64,000 nucleotides of DNA from contig NZ_PQGA01000013.1 of NCBI RefSeq assembly GCF_002917095.1, positions 1 to 64,000 of the forward strand. The letters are read 5' to 3'. Origin of the DNA: Paraburkholderia eburnea (lineage in GTDB: Bacteria; Pseudomonadota; Gammaproteobacteria; Burkholderiales; Burkholderiaceae). Each line of letters begins with the position of its first letter. Positions within the stretch are counted from its first letter, which is position 1. The notes beneath the pieces are model-generated. The model did no database searches. It was not told the DNA's origin and worked only from the letters and a program-made list of their open reading frames with translations. Shown one piece after another: positions 1 to 8,690 of this stretch. A program made the position numbers and the translations under genes.

Positions 1-363
1 CTCACGAGCGCGAAGATCATCGTCTCGGGTGGCCGGGGTCTGGGCAGCGGCGAGAACTACACGCAAGTGCTCGAACCGCTCGCCGACAAGCTCAATGCGG
101 CACTGGGCGCATCGCGCGCAGCGGTGGACGCGGGCTACGTGCCGAACGACTACCAGGTGGGCCAAACCGGCAAGATCGTCGCGCCGCAACTGTATGTCGC
201 GGTCGGCATCTCCGGCGCGATCCAGCATCTGGCAGGGATGAAGGACTCGAAGGTGATCGTCGCGATCAACAAGGACGAAGAAGCGCCGATCTTCAGCGTG
301 GCCGACTACGGCCTCGTCGGCGATCTGTTCACGGTTGTGCCGGAGCTTCGCCATGCCCTCTGA
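1..363 (+). CDS. etfA: Electron transfer flavoprotein alpha subunit, C-terminal part
   Basis: The reading frame is open from the first base, so only the last 120 residues are present. The family hallmark [11 protein letters not shown] appears near the beginning, followed by the FAD-binding part of domain II with [25 protein letters not shown] and the closing [14 protein letters not shown]. EtfA binds FAD and AMP with EtfB and passes electrons from acyl-CoA dehydrogenases to ETF:quinone oxidoreductase. Its last bases overlap the start of the following CitE-like gene, which implies co-transcription. etfB and the N-terminus should lie just outside the window to the left. The assignment is secure. 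Confidence 0.97.
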   Translation, partial: LTSAKIIVSGGRGLGSGENYTQVLEPLADKLNAALGASRAAVDAGYVPNDYQVGQTGKIVAPQLYVAVGISGAIQHLAGMKDSKVIVAINKDEEAPIFSVADYGLVGDLFTVVPELRHAL

Positions 364-1216
364 GCATCATGGCATGCACGGCGACGATAGCGCACGCCAC
401 GCATTCTCCGCGCAATCGTATCTGTTCGTGCCGGGCAGCCGCCCGGAACGCTTCGGGCGCGCGCTGGAAAGCGGTGCGGACGCCGTCATCATCGACCTCG
501 AGGATGCGGTCGAACCCGCCGCCAAGGAGGCGGCGCGTGAGAACATCGCGAACTGGGTCTCGCGCAAACATCCCGTGCTGGTGCGCATCAACGGCCGCGC
601 GACGCCGTGGTTCGAGCAGGACGCGAAGCTGGGCGCGCTCGACGGCGTGGCCGGCATCGTGCTGCCGAAGGCCGAGAGCGCCGGGGATGTCGCGGCCACG
701 ATCGCCATCGCGCGCCGCCGTGTGAGCGTTTATCCGTTGATCGAAAGCGCGCTGGGCATGTGGCACGCCATGGCGATCGCGAAGGCGCCTTTCGTCAGGC
801 GGCTGATGTTCGGCACGCTCGATTTCGTCGCCGAAATGGGCATGCCCGACGATGGCGAGCCGCTCAATCACTATCGCAGCCAGCTCGCGCTGATCTCGCG
901 TGTGGCGGGTATTGAAACACCCGTCGATGGCGTGACGCCCGATATCCATGACATCGCGCGTATCGGGCGCGATGCGCTCAACGGCAAGCGGCTCGGCTTT
1001 GGCGGCAAGCTTTGCATTCACCCGCAGCAGATTGAGGCCGTTCACAACGTTTTCAGGCCGGGCGAACAGGAGCTGGCGTGGGCGGCGCGCGTGGCCGAGG
1101 CGGCTAGCCATGCGGACGCGGGCGCAATCACGGTGGACGGCAAGATGGTCGATCGACCGGTGTTGTTGCGGGCGCAACAGATTCTGGCGTTGGCCGAGGT
1201 GCTTAAAAAGCACTAA
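353..1216 (+). CDS. HpcH/HpaI aldolase / citrate lyase beta (CitE)-like protein
   Basis: A 287-residue protein of the CitE-like TIM-barrel family, which cleaves or forms C-C bonds in acyl-CoA thioesters such as malyl- or citramalyl-CoA. The usual landmarks are present in order: [13 protein letters not shown] at the N-terminus, the metal-site segment [41 protein letters not shown], the acidic loop [11 protein letters not shown], and [13 protein letters not shown] near the end. The start at 353 was chosen because it overlaps the etfA stop by 11 bases; an in-frame ATG at 335 would lie further inside etfA and 374 is a second option. Substrate cannot be told from sequence. Confidence 0.9.
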   Translation: MPSEHHGMHGDDSARHAFSAQSYLFVPGSRPERFGRALESGADAVIIDLEDAVEPAAKEAARENIANWVSRKHPVLVRINGRATPWFEQDAKLGALDGVAGIVLPKAESAGDVAATIAIARRRVSVYPLIESALGMWHAMAIAKAPFVRRLMFGTLDFVAEMGMPDDGEPLNHYRSQLALISRVAGIETPVDGVTPDIHDIARIGRDALNGKRLGFGGKLCIHPQQIEAVHNVFRPGEQELAWAARVAEAASHADAGAITVDGKMVDRPVLLRAQQILALAEVLKKH

Positions 1217-1307
1217 TCGAACGAGGCCGGGGAGGCGCATATAGCCGTCCCCATTCGCGAATGCGGCCCACGTCGAGGATAGAGCCGATCAGCGACTGCC
1301 TGGCGGG

Positions 1308-1694
1308 CTATTTTTCGCCGTCGTCCACGCCGTCTGGGCTGCCAAGCAGGGCGCTGAGCGTTTGCAGCAGCTTGCGCGCGGGATAGGGTTTGTCGAGGAT
1401 CGCGGCGAACAACGCGGGTTGCGCGCGCGCCGAAGCGCCCAGCGCCGCACTCGACAGAATCACGGGGATGTGGGCGAGCGCCGGGTTCGCCTTGAGTGCG
1501 CGCGCCAGTTCCAGTCCCGACATGGCGGGCATCATGTAATCCGTGATGACGGCGTCGGGGGCGACGCGCCCGATCAGGTCGAGGCCTTCCACGCCGTTGC
1601 GGGCGACATGCACGATATAGCCCGCGTCCTCCAGGAAGAAGGCGAGAAAATCGGTTATCAGGGTTTCGTCGTCGACTACAACGATGGTCGTCAT
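1308..1694 (-). CDS. Single-domain response regulator (CheY-like receiver)
   Basis: A 128-residue stand-alone receiver. It has the acidic pair VDDE at residues 8-9, the phospho-acceptor Asp52 in ITDYMMPAMSG, the Ser/Thr switch position in VILSSAA and the conserved Lys-Pro in LDKPYPA. There is no output domain, so it probably acts by protein contact. It lies 67 bases downstream of the KaiC-like ATPase on the same strand, so the two are probably co-transcribed. No histidine kinase is adjacent; its phosphodonor is unknown. Confidence 0.92.
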   Translation of the reverse strand: MTTIVVVDDETLITDFLAFFLEDAGYIVHVARNGVEGLDLIGRVAPDAVITDYMMPAMSGLELARALKANPALAHIPVILSSAALGASARAQPALFAAILDKPYPARKLLQTLSALLGSPDGVDDGEK

Positions 1695-1761
1695 TCCGGC
1701 TCACTCTCGGTGCCTGCCGCAAGCCCGGTGGGCTCACGCAATCGTGCGGCGGCGACTGCTT

Positions 1762-3186
1762 TCAGAGGGATGATTTGTCGGAGGCTGCCGCGCTGGCGTC
1801 CCTGATCAGTACCGAGGCGGCATTGGGAATAATGAGCTTGGTCAGCGCGGGTGCAAACGCACTGTCCCGGATCTTGATCACCTTCATCCCTTGATACAGC
1901 GAGTCGTCAGCCTCTTCGAGCTGCATGCCGATGACGTTGTCGAACAGGCTGAGCGCCTCGGGCGAAGCCTTGTTCATCGTCGTTGCGCTCAATTCGTTCG
2001 TCTCCCATGTGCAAACCGTCGTCACGTCCATGACGCGTAGCTGGTTGGTCAGCGCGGCCAGAAACTCCGTGAAGCGGTGGCTATCGACGCTCGCCCGCTC
2101 GAATCCGGCAAGACCGTCGATAACGAGCTTCCGCACTTTGCGTGCCCGCACCGCGTCGAGTAACTGATAGGCGAGACTGTCGATGACGTTTTCGGTGAGC
2201 GGGTTCCAGAGCACGGTCAACGCGCCGCCGGCGACGAGCGCGTCCATGTCGATGCCGAGCGCCGCTGCCTTGCTGGCAAGACGCGCGGGCGTCTCGTAGA
2301 AGCCGAAGTGCAGCGCCGGCTCCTCGGGGGTGGCCAGACGCAGGAAATTCAGGCCGAAACTGGTCTTGCCGCTGCCGCCCGGACCCACGACCGCCGTGGC
2401 CGAGAACGCGGGCAGACCACCCTTGATGCGGATATCGAGTTCGTCGACGCCGGACGAAACCCGCTCGCCTGGCGCGTGGTCCTGCCCCACAGGGCGGCCA
2501 TAGAGCGATTCGAGGCGCGGAAACACCGTGATGCCCGCATCGCTGATCTCGTAATGATGCAGGCCGCCTAGCGATGCGCTGCCGCGCGACTTCGACACGC
2601 GCATGCGCCGCACGGTGCGCGAGCCGAATAGTTCTTCTTCGAGTTGCAGCACGCCATCGACCATGGTGTGCTCGGGGCTCGATTCGTCGATGCGCGCGCT
2701 CGTCAGGAACAGCACCGTGCAGCCGCTGAATGCCGCGTGACCCTGCAACTCCGCCACGAAAGCCTTCACGTCGAGCGAGCTATGCGTGCTCTCGCGCGCA
2801 TTGAGCAGGCCATCGAGAATCAGCATCGTGGTGCCCTGGCGCGCCATCTCCTTGCGCAGCAAATCGACGAGCGCGCTCAGGCCGTCCACGCGCAGCGTGC
2901 GAAAGAGGCTCAGATACGTGACTTCCTTGCCGACGCGCCCGGCGTCGTAGAACGCGAGTGCCGAAAGCGACTGGAACAGGCGGTCGTGCGATTCGGCCAG
3001 CAGCGTGATGTAGAGCACCTTGCCGCCCTGGCCTGCCTGGGCGAAGGCAATCTGGTTGGCGAGGATGGTCTTACCGGCGCCAGGCCGCCCCTGAAGAATG
3101 TACGCGGACCCCGCGATGAGGCCGCCGCCCAGAATCGGATCGAGTCCGGGTACCTCGCTGCGCAAGCGCGTTAGAGTCTGATGCAT
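1762..3186 (-). CDS. KaiC-like double RecA-domain ATPase
   Basis: About 474 residues made of two RecA/KaiC-type ATPase domains. The first Walker A is GRPGAGKT at residues 33-40 and is preceded by VPGLDPILGGGL, typical of KaiC/RadA. The second is GPGGSGKT in the C-terminal half, preceded by SSGVDELDIRIKGGLPA. Walker B-like strands are TTMLILDGLL and RKLVIDGLAG. Such proteins in proteobacteria accompany response regulators and appear to serve in signalling rather than a full circadian clock; no KaiA or KaiB is present here. The ATG at 3186 is preferred; a TTG at 3273 would add 29 residues without recognisable homology. The receiver gene follows directly. Confidence 0.88.
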   Translation of the reverse strand: MHQTLTRLRSEVPGLDPILGGGLIAGSAYILQGRPGAGKTILANQIAFAQAGQGGKVLYITLLAESHDRLFQSLSALAFYDAGRVGKEVTYLSLFRTLRVDGLSALVDLLRKEMARQGTTMLILDGLLNARESTHSSLDVKAFVAELQGHAAFSGCTVLFLTSARIDESSPEHTMVDGVLQLEEELFGSRTVRRMRVSKSRGSASLGGLHHYEISDAGITVFPRLESLYGRPVGQDHAPGERVSSGVDELDIRIKGGLPAFSATAVVGPGGSGKTSFGLNFLRLATPEEPALHFGFYETPARLASKAAALGIDMDALVAGGALTVLWNPLTENVIDSLAYQLLDAVRARKVRKLVIDGLAGFERASVDSHRFTEFLAALTNQLRVMDVTTVCTWETNELSATTMNKASPEALSLFDNVIGMQLEEADDSLYQGMKVIKIRDSAFAPALTKLIIPNAASVLIRDASAAASDKSSL

Positions 3187-3352
3187 CGCATGAACTGATT
3201 CGTCGAAGAGGATGGCCGAAAGTCCGGCAGGATCTCGCGCGTCTTCGCGGCGGGAAACTGCATTATGCGACAAAGGGCCAGCTCATGGCGATTGCATAAG
3301 CACACACAGGCACTAACCGAGGTGCTTTAACTGAGGGTTTTAACCTGGGGAT

Positions 3353-3829
3353 TTAACTCAGCGACCCCATACCCGACTGCTGATAGTTCTGCAGGCCGAC
3401 CTTGTCGATCAGGCCGAGCTGCGTTTCCAGCCAGTCGATGTGGTCCTCGGTATCGTCGAGAATTTCGACGAAAATCTCCCGCGAAACAAAGTCGTGCACC
3501 GATTCGCAATAGACGATCGCTTCCTTACATTGCGCCTGCGCGATGCGTTCGAGCTTCAGATCGCATTCGAGCGCCTCTTTCACGTCCTCGCCGACCAGCA
3601 GCTTGCTCAGGTCCTGCAGATTGGGCAGACCGTCGAGCATGAGAATGCGCTCGATCAGCTTGTCGGCGTGCTTCATCTCCTCGATCGATTCGTCATACTC
3701 ATGTTTTCCGAGCGCGTTGAGACCCCAATGTTTATAGAGGCGCGCGTGCAGGAAATATTGATTGATCGCCGTGAGTTCATTCTTTAGTTCGGCGTTCAGA
3801 AGGGCAATGACTTTGGGATCGGATTGCAT
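3353..3829 (-). CDS. bfr: Bacterioferritin
   Basis: A 158-residue four-helix-bundle iron storage protein, the normal family length. Start at 3829 follows a good GGAGAGAG ribosome site; an upstream in-frame start at 3901 has no conserved residues. Ferroxidase ligands Glu18, Glu51, His54, Glu94 and His130 are present and the haem ligand Met52 is in EEMKHAD. By gap-free comparison with E. coli Bfr, the ligand expected at position 127 is Thr (DDTEDH) rather than Glu, with Glu at 128. The 24-mer oxidises Fe2+ and stores ferric mineral in the cytoplasm. No bacterioferritin-associated ferredoxin gene is adjacent. Confidence 0.96.
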   Translation of the reverse strand: MQSDPKVIALLNAELKNELTAINQYFLHARLYKHWGLNALGKHEYDESIEEMKHADKLIERILMLDGLPNLQDLSKLLVGEDVKEALECDLKLERIAQAQCKEAIVYCESVHDFVSREIFVEILDDTEDHIDWLETQLGLIDKVGLQNYQQSGMGSLS

Positions 3830-4077
3830 GAACTCTCTCCAGATCGGTTTTTCAGGTCTTGGGCGCGGGGTTGTTGAACGGCATAGAGAGAGGATAGACA
3901 TTCAATTCGCGCCGTGCATGAACGGGAGTGGCAACGATATGCATTCTCTTTTCCTGACGTACGCTTTCGAAAATCGGTTCGGTCCCTTTCGCGCATGAGC
4001 CGCAGTTTGGCGGTGCGGTGTCCGGTTAGGACTATCATCGTCGGCCTGAATGCATTTCTTTATGTCAGGAGAAAGCG

Positions 4078-4563
4078 ATGGCTGAACTGGTGACATGCCT
4101 GTGGTTCGACGAAGGCCGCGCGCACGAAGCGGCGCAGTTTTACGCGGCAACCTTTCCTGATAGCCGCGTCCACGCGCGAAACGTTTCGCCAATCGACGGG
4201 ATTGGGCAGGGCGCCGAGTTGACCGTGGAGTTTACGGTGCTCGGAAAACGTTTCGTAGGCCTGAATGGTGGTCCGAACTACAAGCCGAGCGAAGCGACCA
4301 GCTTCATGGTGCAGACGGACAGCCAGGAAGAGACCGACCGCTACTGGAACGCGATTGTCGGCAATGGCGGCACGGAAGTAGCCTGCGGCTGGTGCAAGGA
4401 CCGCTGGGGCTTCGCCTGGCAGATCACGCCGAAGCGTCTGCTGGAACTCGTCAATAGCGCCGATCGGGAAGTGGGTCGCCGCGCGATGGAAGCGATGATG
4501 CAGATGAAGAAAATCGATATCGCTGGAATCGAGCGGGCGGCGGGGCGGGAGAGCGCAAAATAG
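4078..4563 (+). CDS. VOC superfamily protein, PhnB/3-demethylubiquinone methyltransferase-like
   Basis: 161 residues with the glyoxalase/bleomycin-resistance (VOC) fold of the PF06983 type. Recognisable segments are CLWFDEGRAHEAAQFYAATF, ELTVEFTVLGKRFVGLNGGP and CGWCKDRWGFAWQITPKRLLE. The family name includes '3-demethylubiquinone methyltransferase', but no SAM-binding site is visible and that activity should not be assumed. A clear AGGAG site precedes the ATG at 4078. It stands alone, divergent from bfr with about 250 bases between them. Precise function unknown. Confidence 0.85.
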   Translation: MAELVTCLWFDEGRAHEAAQFYAATFPDSRVHARNVSPIDGIGQGAELTVEFTVLGKRFVGLNGGPNYKPSEATSFMVQTDSQEETDRYWNAIVGNGGTEVACGWCKDRWGFAWQITPKRLLELVNSADREVGRRAMEAMMQMKKIDIAGIERAAGRESAK

Positions 4564-4575
4564 CGCCTGCCATCG

Positions 4576-4797
4576 TCAGTTGCGCGGGCGGCGGTCGCTG
4601 CGCAGCAGGCCATACAGCGCGCTATCGGTGACTTCGTCGCCGACGATCCAGCGCTCGCGCAGCAGTCCTTCGCGCACGAACCCCAGGCGTTCGTGCACGC
4701 GCGCCGAAGCGGCGTTGCGCGGATCGATATCGGGTTCGATGCGATTGAGTTTCACCGTGTCGAAGGCGTGAGCGATGACCGCTGATGCTTTTCTTTT
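4576..4797 (-). pseudogene. GNAT (RimJ/RimL-type) acetyltransferase, C-terminal remnant
   Basis: On the minus strand the frame ending at the TGA of 4576-4578 reads about 65 residues with the characteristic end of a RimJ/RimL-like N-acetyltransferase: NRIEPDIDPRNAASARVHER, then LGFVREGLLRERWIVGDEVT and DSALYGLL. This is only the last third of the family. An in-frame stop lies at 4801-4803 and no acetyl-CoA-binding motif or start codon with a ribosome site precedes it. The N-terminal two thirds are absent and a small membrane-protein gene occupies the neighbouring DNA. I read it as a 5'-deleted pseudogene. Confidence 0.8.
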
Positions 4798-4826
4798 TCG
4801 TTATCCCGATTGGACGGAAGGCGGCT

Positions 4827-5093
4827 TCAGCTTTGCCCTTCGTGCTTGAGGCGCTTGAGCACGAGCACGCACAGCGCGGGCACATGCACGACGCCCATGC
4901 CACCAAAAATCACCACCCACGGCGGCGCGATGGCCCCCGAAAGCATCGCTGAAATCGTACCGAACGCCAGCCCGACCAGCAGCAACACCGCATGCGCGAT
5001 GAAGCGCTTGCGGCGCGTATTCGTGAAGCGCGGGATGCTCATATGAACGTAGATCATGACGAGCAGGGAGACGGTGGCGATAAGCGGGAACAT
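4827..5093 (-). CDS. Small hypothetical membrane protein
   Basis: An 88-residue protein starting at the ATG of 5093. It has three likely membrane segments: FPLIATVSLLVMIYVHM near residues 2-18, AHAVLLLVGLAFGTISAML near 34-52, and VVIFGGMGVVHVPALCVLVL near 60-79. A basic loop (TNTRRKRF) lies between the first two. A longer frame to 5171 exists but adds low-complexity residues. I recognise no family. It lies immediately upstream, in its own direction, of the truncated acetyltransferase. Confidence 0.6.
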   Translation of the reverse strand: MFPLIATVSLLVMIYVHMSIPRFTNTRRKRFIAHAVLLLVGLAFGTISAMLSGAIAPPWVVIFGGMGVVHVPALCVLVLKRLKHEGQS

Positions 5094-5224
5094 GGCGGCG
5101 CAGGGTTTAAGCGAGTCGTGACGGGATGTTACGCGAGACGGCCATTTCCCGTTGGCGTATTGCGCGCGCAAGACAAGCGGCGACGGCGCATGTGCTGCGC
5201 GTCGCCGGGATGGCGGATTCGTTG

Positions 5225-5256
5225 CTGCCCGTTTGAGGTTTCCTCAAAACGGGCAG
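5225..5256 (-). terminator. Hairpin downstream of mmsA
   Basis: A near-perfect inverted repeat, CTGCCCGTTTGAGG / CCTCAAAACGGGCAG, with one extra base in the right arm and a 3-base loop. It lies 14 bases beyond the mmsA stop. No U-run follows on the minus strand, so it is either a weak intrinsic terminator or a 3'-end stabilising structure. Confidence 0.5.
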
Positions 5257-5269
5257 TGGTGATGAGGCT

Positions 5270-6781
5270 TTACTTCGCAACCGGCATCGTGAATTCGGCA
5301 CCCTTTTCAGTGCTTTCCGGCCAGCGTTGCATGATCGACTTCTGCTTCGTGTAGAAGCGCACACCTTCTTCGCCGTAGGCGTGCATGTCGCCGAACAGGC
5401 TGCGCTTCCAGCCGCCGAAACCGTGCCACGCCATCGGCACCGGGATCGGCACGTTGATGCCCACCATGCCGACTTCGATCTGGCGGCCGAACTCGCGCGC
5501 CACGTTGCCATCGCGCGTAAAGCAGGCCACGCCGTTGCCGAATTCGTGATCGTTGATCAGTTGCACGGCTTCGGAGAAGTCCTTCACGCGCACGCAGGCG
5601 AGCACCGGGCCGAAGATCTCTTCCTTGTAGATGCGCATTTCAGGCGTGACGTTGTCGAACAGCGTGCCGCCCGTGAAGAAACCTTCTTCGTGGCCCGGCA
5701 CCTTGAGGCCGCGGCCATCGACCACCAGCGTCGCGCCTTCTTCGATACCGCTCGCGATATAGCCTTCGATGCGCTCCAGCGCCTGGCGCGTGACGATCGG
5801 GCCCATTTCGGCGTCGGCTTCCATGCCGTTCTTGACGATGAGCGTCTTCGCGCGCTCGGCCAGACGCGGCACGATCTTGTCGGCGACATCGCCCACTAGC
5901 ACGGCCACCGAAATCGCCATGCAGCGCTCGCCCGCCGAACCATAACCCGCGCCGATCAGCGCATCGACGGTCTGGTCGATATCGGCGTCGGGCATCACGA
6001 CCATGTGATTCTTTGCGCCGCCCAGCGCCTGCACGCGCTTGCCGTGCTTCGCGCCCGTTTCATAGATGTAATTGGCGATCGGCGTGGAGCCGACGAAGCT
6101 CACCGCCTTCACGTCGCGGTGCGCGAGCAGCGCATCGACCACGACCTTGTCGCCTTGCACGACGTTGAACACGCCATCGGGCAGGCCCGCTTCCTTGAGC
6201 AGACGCGCCATGAAGAGCGAGGCCGACGGATCGCGCTCGCTCGGCTTGAGGATGAACGTGCAGCCTGCGGCCAGCGCCACTGGGAACATCCAGCACGGCA
6301 CCATGCAGGGGAAGTTGAACGGCGTGATGCCGGCCACGACGCCCAGCGGCTGGCGCACGGTCCAGTTGTCCATGCCGGTCGAGACTTGTTCCGTGTAGTC
6401 GCCCTTGAGCAGTTGCGGGATGCCGCAGGCGAATTCGATCACGTCGATGCCGCGCGCGACTTCGCCTTGCGCATCGGCAAAGACCTTGCCGTGCTCGGCG
6501 GTGATGATCGCGGCCAGTTCGTCCTTGTGGCGGTTCATCAGTTCGAGAAAGCGCAGCATGACGCGCGCGCGGCGGATCGGCGGGGTGTCGCGCCAGGCCG
6601 GGAACGCGGCTTTCGCGCTCGCCACGGCGGCGTCGACGTCCGCGACTTCGCCCAGCACCAGACGGCGTGCTGCCGCGCCGGTGGCGGGGTTGAAGACGGC
6701 TTGGGTGCGGTCGCCCGCGCCGCGTTCGGTCTTGCCGCCGATGAAGTGAACTACGTCTGCGGAATCGGTAAAGGCCTGCAT
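5270..6781 (-). CDS. mmsA: Methylmalonate-semialdehyde dehydrogenase (CoA-acylating)
   Basis: 503 residues, the standard length for this aldehyde dehydrogenase subfamily. It oxidises methylmalonate semialdehyde (valine catabolism) or malonate semialdehyde to propionyl- or acetyl-CoA with NAD+ and CoA. Landmarks are [52 protein letters not shown] and the catalytic Cys287 in [11 protein letters not shown]. The replacement of the usual ALDH general-base Glu by Asn in LGGAKNH is typical of the CoA-acylating MmsA group. A strong AGGAG ribosome site precedes the ATG. The divergent LysR gene is its likely regulator. No mmsB is adjacent. Confidence 0.96.
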   Translation of the reverse strand: MQAFTDSADVVHFIGGKTERGAGDRTQAVFNPATGAAARRLVLGEVADVDAAVASAKAAFPAWRDTPPIRRARVMLRFLELMNRHKDELAAIITAEHGKVFADAQGEVARGIDVIEFACGIPQLLKGDYTEQVSTGMDNWTVRQPLGVVAGITPFNFPCMVPCWMFPVALAAGCTFILKPSERDPSASLFMARLLKEAGLPDGVFNVVQGDKVVVDALLAHRDVKAVSFVGSTPIANYIYETGAKHGKRVQALGGAKNHMVVMPDADIDQTVDALIGAGYGSAGERCMAISVAVLVGDVADKIVPRLAERAKTLIVKNGMEADAEMGPIVTRQALERIEGYIASGIEEGATLVVDGRGLKVPGHEEGFFTGGTLFDNVTPEMRIYKEEIFGPVLACVRVKDFSEAVQLINDHEFGNGVACFTRDGNVAREFGRQIEVGMVGINVPIPVPMAWHGFGGWKRSLFGDMHAYGEEGVRFYTKQKSIMQRWPESTEKGAEFTMPVAK

Positions 6782-6879
6782 GTCATCTCCTCGCCAGATG
6801 GTTGAACCGGGGTTGCTTCAATCGATGACGGTCAGTGTACGAAGGCCGGGCGGCTCTGCAAAGGCACGGCGGCTGAATT

Positions 6880-6903
6880 GATTGTTTTCCATAGCAAACA
6901 ATC
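6880..6903. promoter_or_regulatory. Perfect inverted repeat, candidate LysR operator
   Basis: GATTGTTT - 8 bases - AAACAATC, an exact 8-base dyad in the mmsA/LysR divergent intergenic region. It contains a T-N11-A core, the usual LysR recognition form. It lies 98 bases from the mmsA start and 81 bases from the regulator start, suitable for control of both. Confidence 0.65.
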
Positions 6904-6984
6904 ACCCGTGGAAACCCTGAAAGATGGCGGATGGGGGTGCTATCATCGGCGCGTCAGTCACGATAGAAACCGGCGGGAGACGCG

Positions 6985-7926
6985 ATGGATACGCAGAAAG
7001 CCGAATCGCTCTGGACCCATCTGCACTGGCTCAACGTGCTCGCCAATCAGGGCAGCTACACGGCGGCGGCGATGCGCCTGGGCGTGAGCAAGGCGGCGAT
7101 GAGCCAGCGCATCGCGGAACTGGAGCGCGTCGCGGGCGTGGCGCTGGTGCAGCGCACGACGCGCAGCGTGCGCTTCACGGAGGCCGGGCAGCGGCTCGTC
7201 GAGCAAACGCGCGGGGAGTTCGAGCGCATCGCGGCGAGCTTCGCGGGCGTGCGCGAAATGGCCGATGTCGCGCGTGGCACGGTGCGCGTGACCGCGCCGG
7301 TGGCTTTCGCGCGTCAGCAATTGGTGCCGCATCTGGCGCGGTTCTCGCGCGCGCATCCCGAGGTGCGCGTGCAACTGGAAATGTCGGACCGCCTTACGTC
7401 TATCGCGAGCGAAGGTTTCGATCTGGCGATTCGCCATAGCGCGCAGGTGCCCGAAACGCACGTGGCCTGGAAGCTGTGCGACACGCGCTCCGTGGTCGTG
7501 GCCACGCGCACCTATCTGAAGCAGCGCGGCACGCCGCAAACGCCCGCCGATCTCGCCCAGCACGATTGCCTGTTTTATCCGCGCGCGATCGGCTCGGGCG
7601 CGTGGTCGTTCGAGAAAACCGGCCGGCGCGCGGAAAACACGCGCGTCAACGTGACGGTGAACGGCCCGTTCTCGGCCAACAACAGCGAGGCGCTGCGCGA
7701 CGCCGCGCTCGAACATCTGGGCATTGCGCTCTTGCCCGATTTCAGCGCGCAGGCCGCCTTGCAGGCGGGCAAGCTCGTGCTGGTGCTGGCCAACTGGCGG
7801 CCAGTGGGCGCGTTCGCTTCGCAGTTGCACGTCGTGCGCCCGTATGGCGCGCATGTGCCGCGCGCGGTGTCGAGTTTCGCGGAGTTTCTGCGGCAGACCT
7901 TCAAACAGGGATTTCCACTGGAATAA
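6985..7926 (+). CDS. LysR-family transcriptional regulator (divergent to mmsA)
   Basis: 313 residues. The N-terminal winged HTH spans roughly residues 13-70 (NQGSYTAAAMRLGVSKAAMS, QRIAELERVAGVALVQRTTR), followed by the linker helix and a periplasmic-binding-protein-like effector domain from about residue 95 (GTVRVTAPVAFARQQLVPHL). A GGGAG ribosome site precedes the ATG. Divergent orientation and the shared palindrome imply control of mmsA; the inducer is not predictable. Confidence 0.92.
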   Translation: MDTQKAESLWTHLHWLNVLANQGSYTAAAMRLGVSKAAMSQRIAELERVAGVALVQRTTRSVRFTEAGQRLVEQTRGEFERIAASFAGVREMADVARGTVRVTAPVAFARQQLVPHLARFSRAHPEVRVQLEMSDRLTSIASEGFDLAIRHSAQVPETHVAWKLCDTRSVVVATRTYLKQRGTPQTPADLAQHDCLFYPRAIGSGAWSFEKTGRRAENTRVNVTVNGPFSANNSEALRDAALEHLGIALLPDFSAQAALQAGKLVLVLANWRPVGAFASQLHVVRPYGAHVPRAVSSFAEFLRQTFKQGFPLE

Positions 7927-8206
7927 CGGCGCAAACCGTTATGCGCGTCAGCCGTCGGCGCGACGCGCCGGCTGGCGTTGCTGTAAAGGCAGAACGTTCA
8001 TGGTCGGCGGCGAGTTTTGTATCGCAATGTATCTGCGGGGAGATCTGAAAAACTCGCTTGCAATAAGCCGGGTAGCGGAAACAAGCGAGATACGTCCGGG
8101 GCGTCAAATACATCCAACGCAACGTTGCAGCTAGACGAAAGAGCGCAACCCAGCGTGCAGTACCCATCCCGACCTTAGGACTTATTGATCGCTCCCGGAG
8201 AAAATC

Positions 8207-8587
8207 ATGAACCTCGTTCGCTCCCTCGCCGCCGCCGCCGTTGTCGTTTCCGCCGCTGTGCCCGCGCTCTCGTTCGCGCAGGACCACACGATCACCCGCG
8301 CCGAAGTGCGCGCCGAACTCGTCCAGCTTCAACAGGCGGGCTACAACGCGGCCAGCGACAACAACCAGTACCCGACGAACCTGCAAGCCGCGCTCTCGCG
8401 CATCGCCGCCAACCAGCAAGGCACGAATGCCGCGTACGGCGGCAGCGCGAACGCCTCGGAAGCGGGCGCACCCGCCGTCGCCGCGCCGATGCAGCACGTA
8501 TCGCATGTTTCGCACATCTCGCGTGGCGACCGTGCCGGCGATCCGCAGGATGTGGTCGGTCTCGAACCCATCTACGCCCACTCGTAA
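8207..8587 (+). CDS. Secreted DUF4148 protein
   Basis: 126 residues beginning with a Sec signal peptide that is cleaved after ...VPALSFAQ (about residue 25). The DUF4148 core follows: TITRAEVRAELVQLQQAGYN, then ASDNNQYPTNLQAAL. The tail contains short repeats (HVSHVSHIS) and an Ala/Gly-rich linker. This family is abundant and almost private to Burkholderiales; its function is unknown. GGAGAA precedes the start. The alpha/beta hydrolase follows 100 bases downstream in the same direction. Confidence 0.9.
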   Translation: MNLVRSLAAAAVVVSAAVPALSFAQDHTITRAEVRAELVQLQQAGYNAASDNNQYPTNLQAALSRIAANQQGTNAAYGGSANASEAGAPAVAAPMQHVSHVSHISRGDRAGDPQDVVGLEPIYAHS

Positions 8588-8690
8588 TGCAGGGCACCTG
8601 CCGTCGCGAGCGATGCCCCGCGACGGCCTGCCAACAACGCACAACCAACGCACAACAACGCCACAACAAACCCTTTGCTGGAGTCATTCG

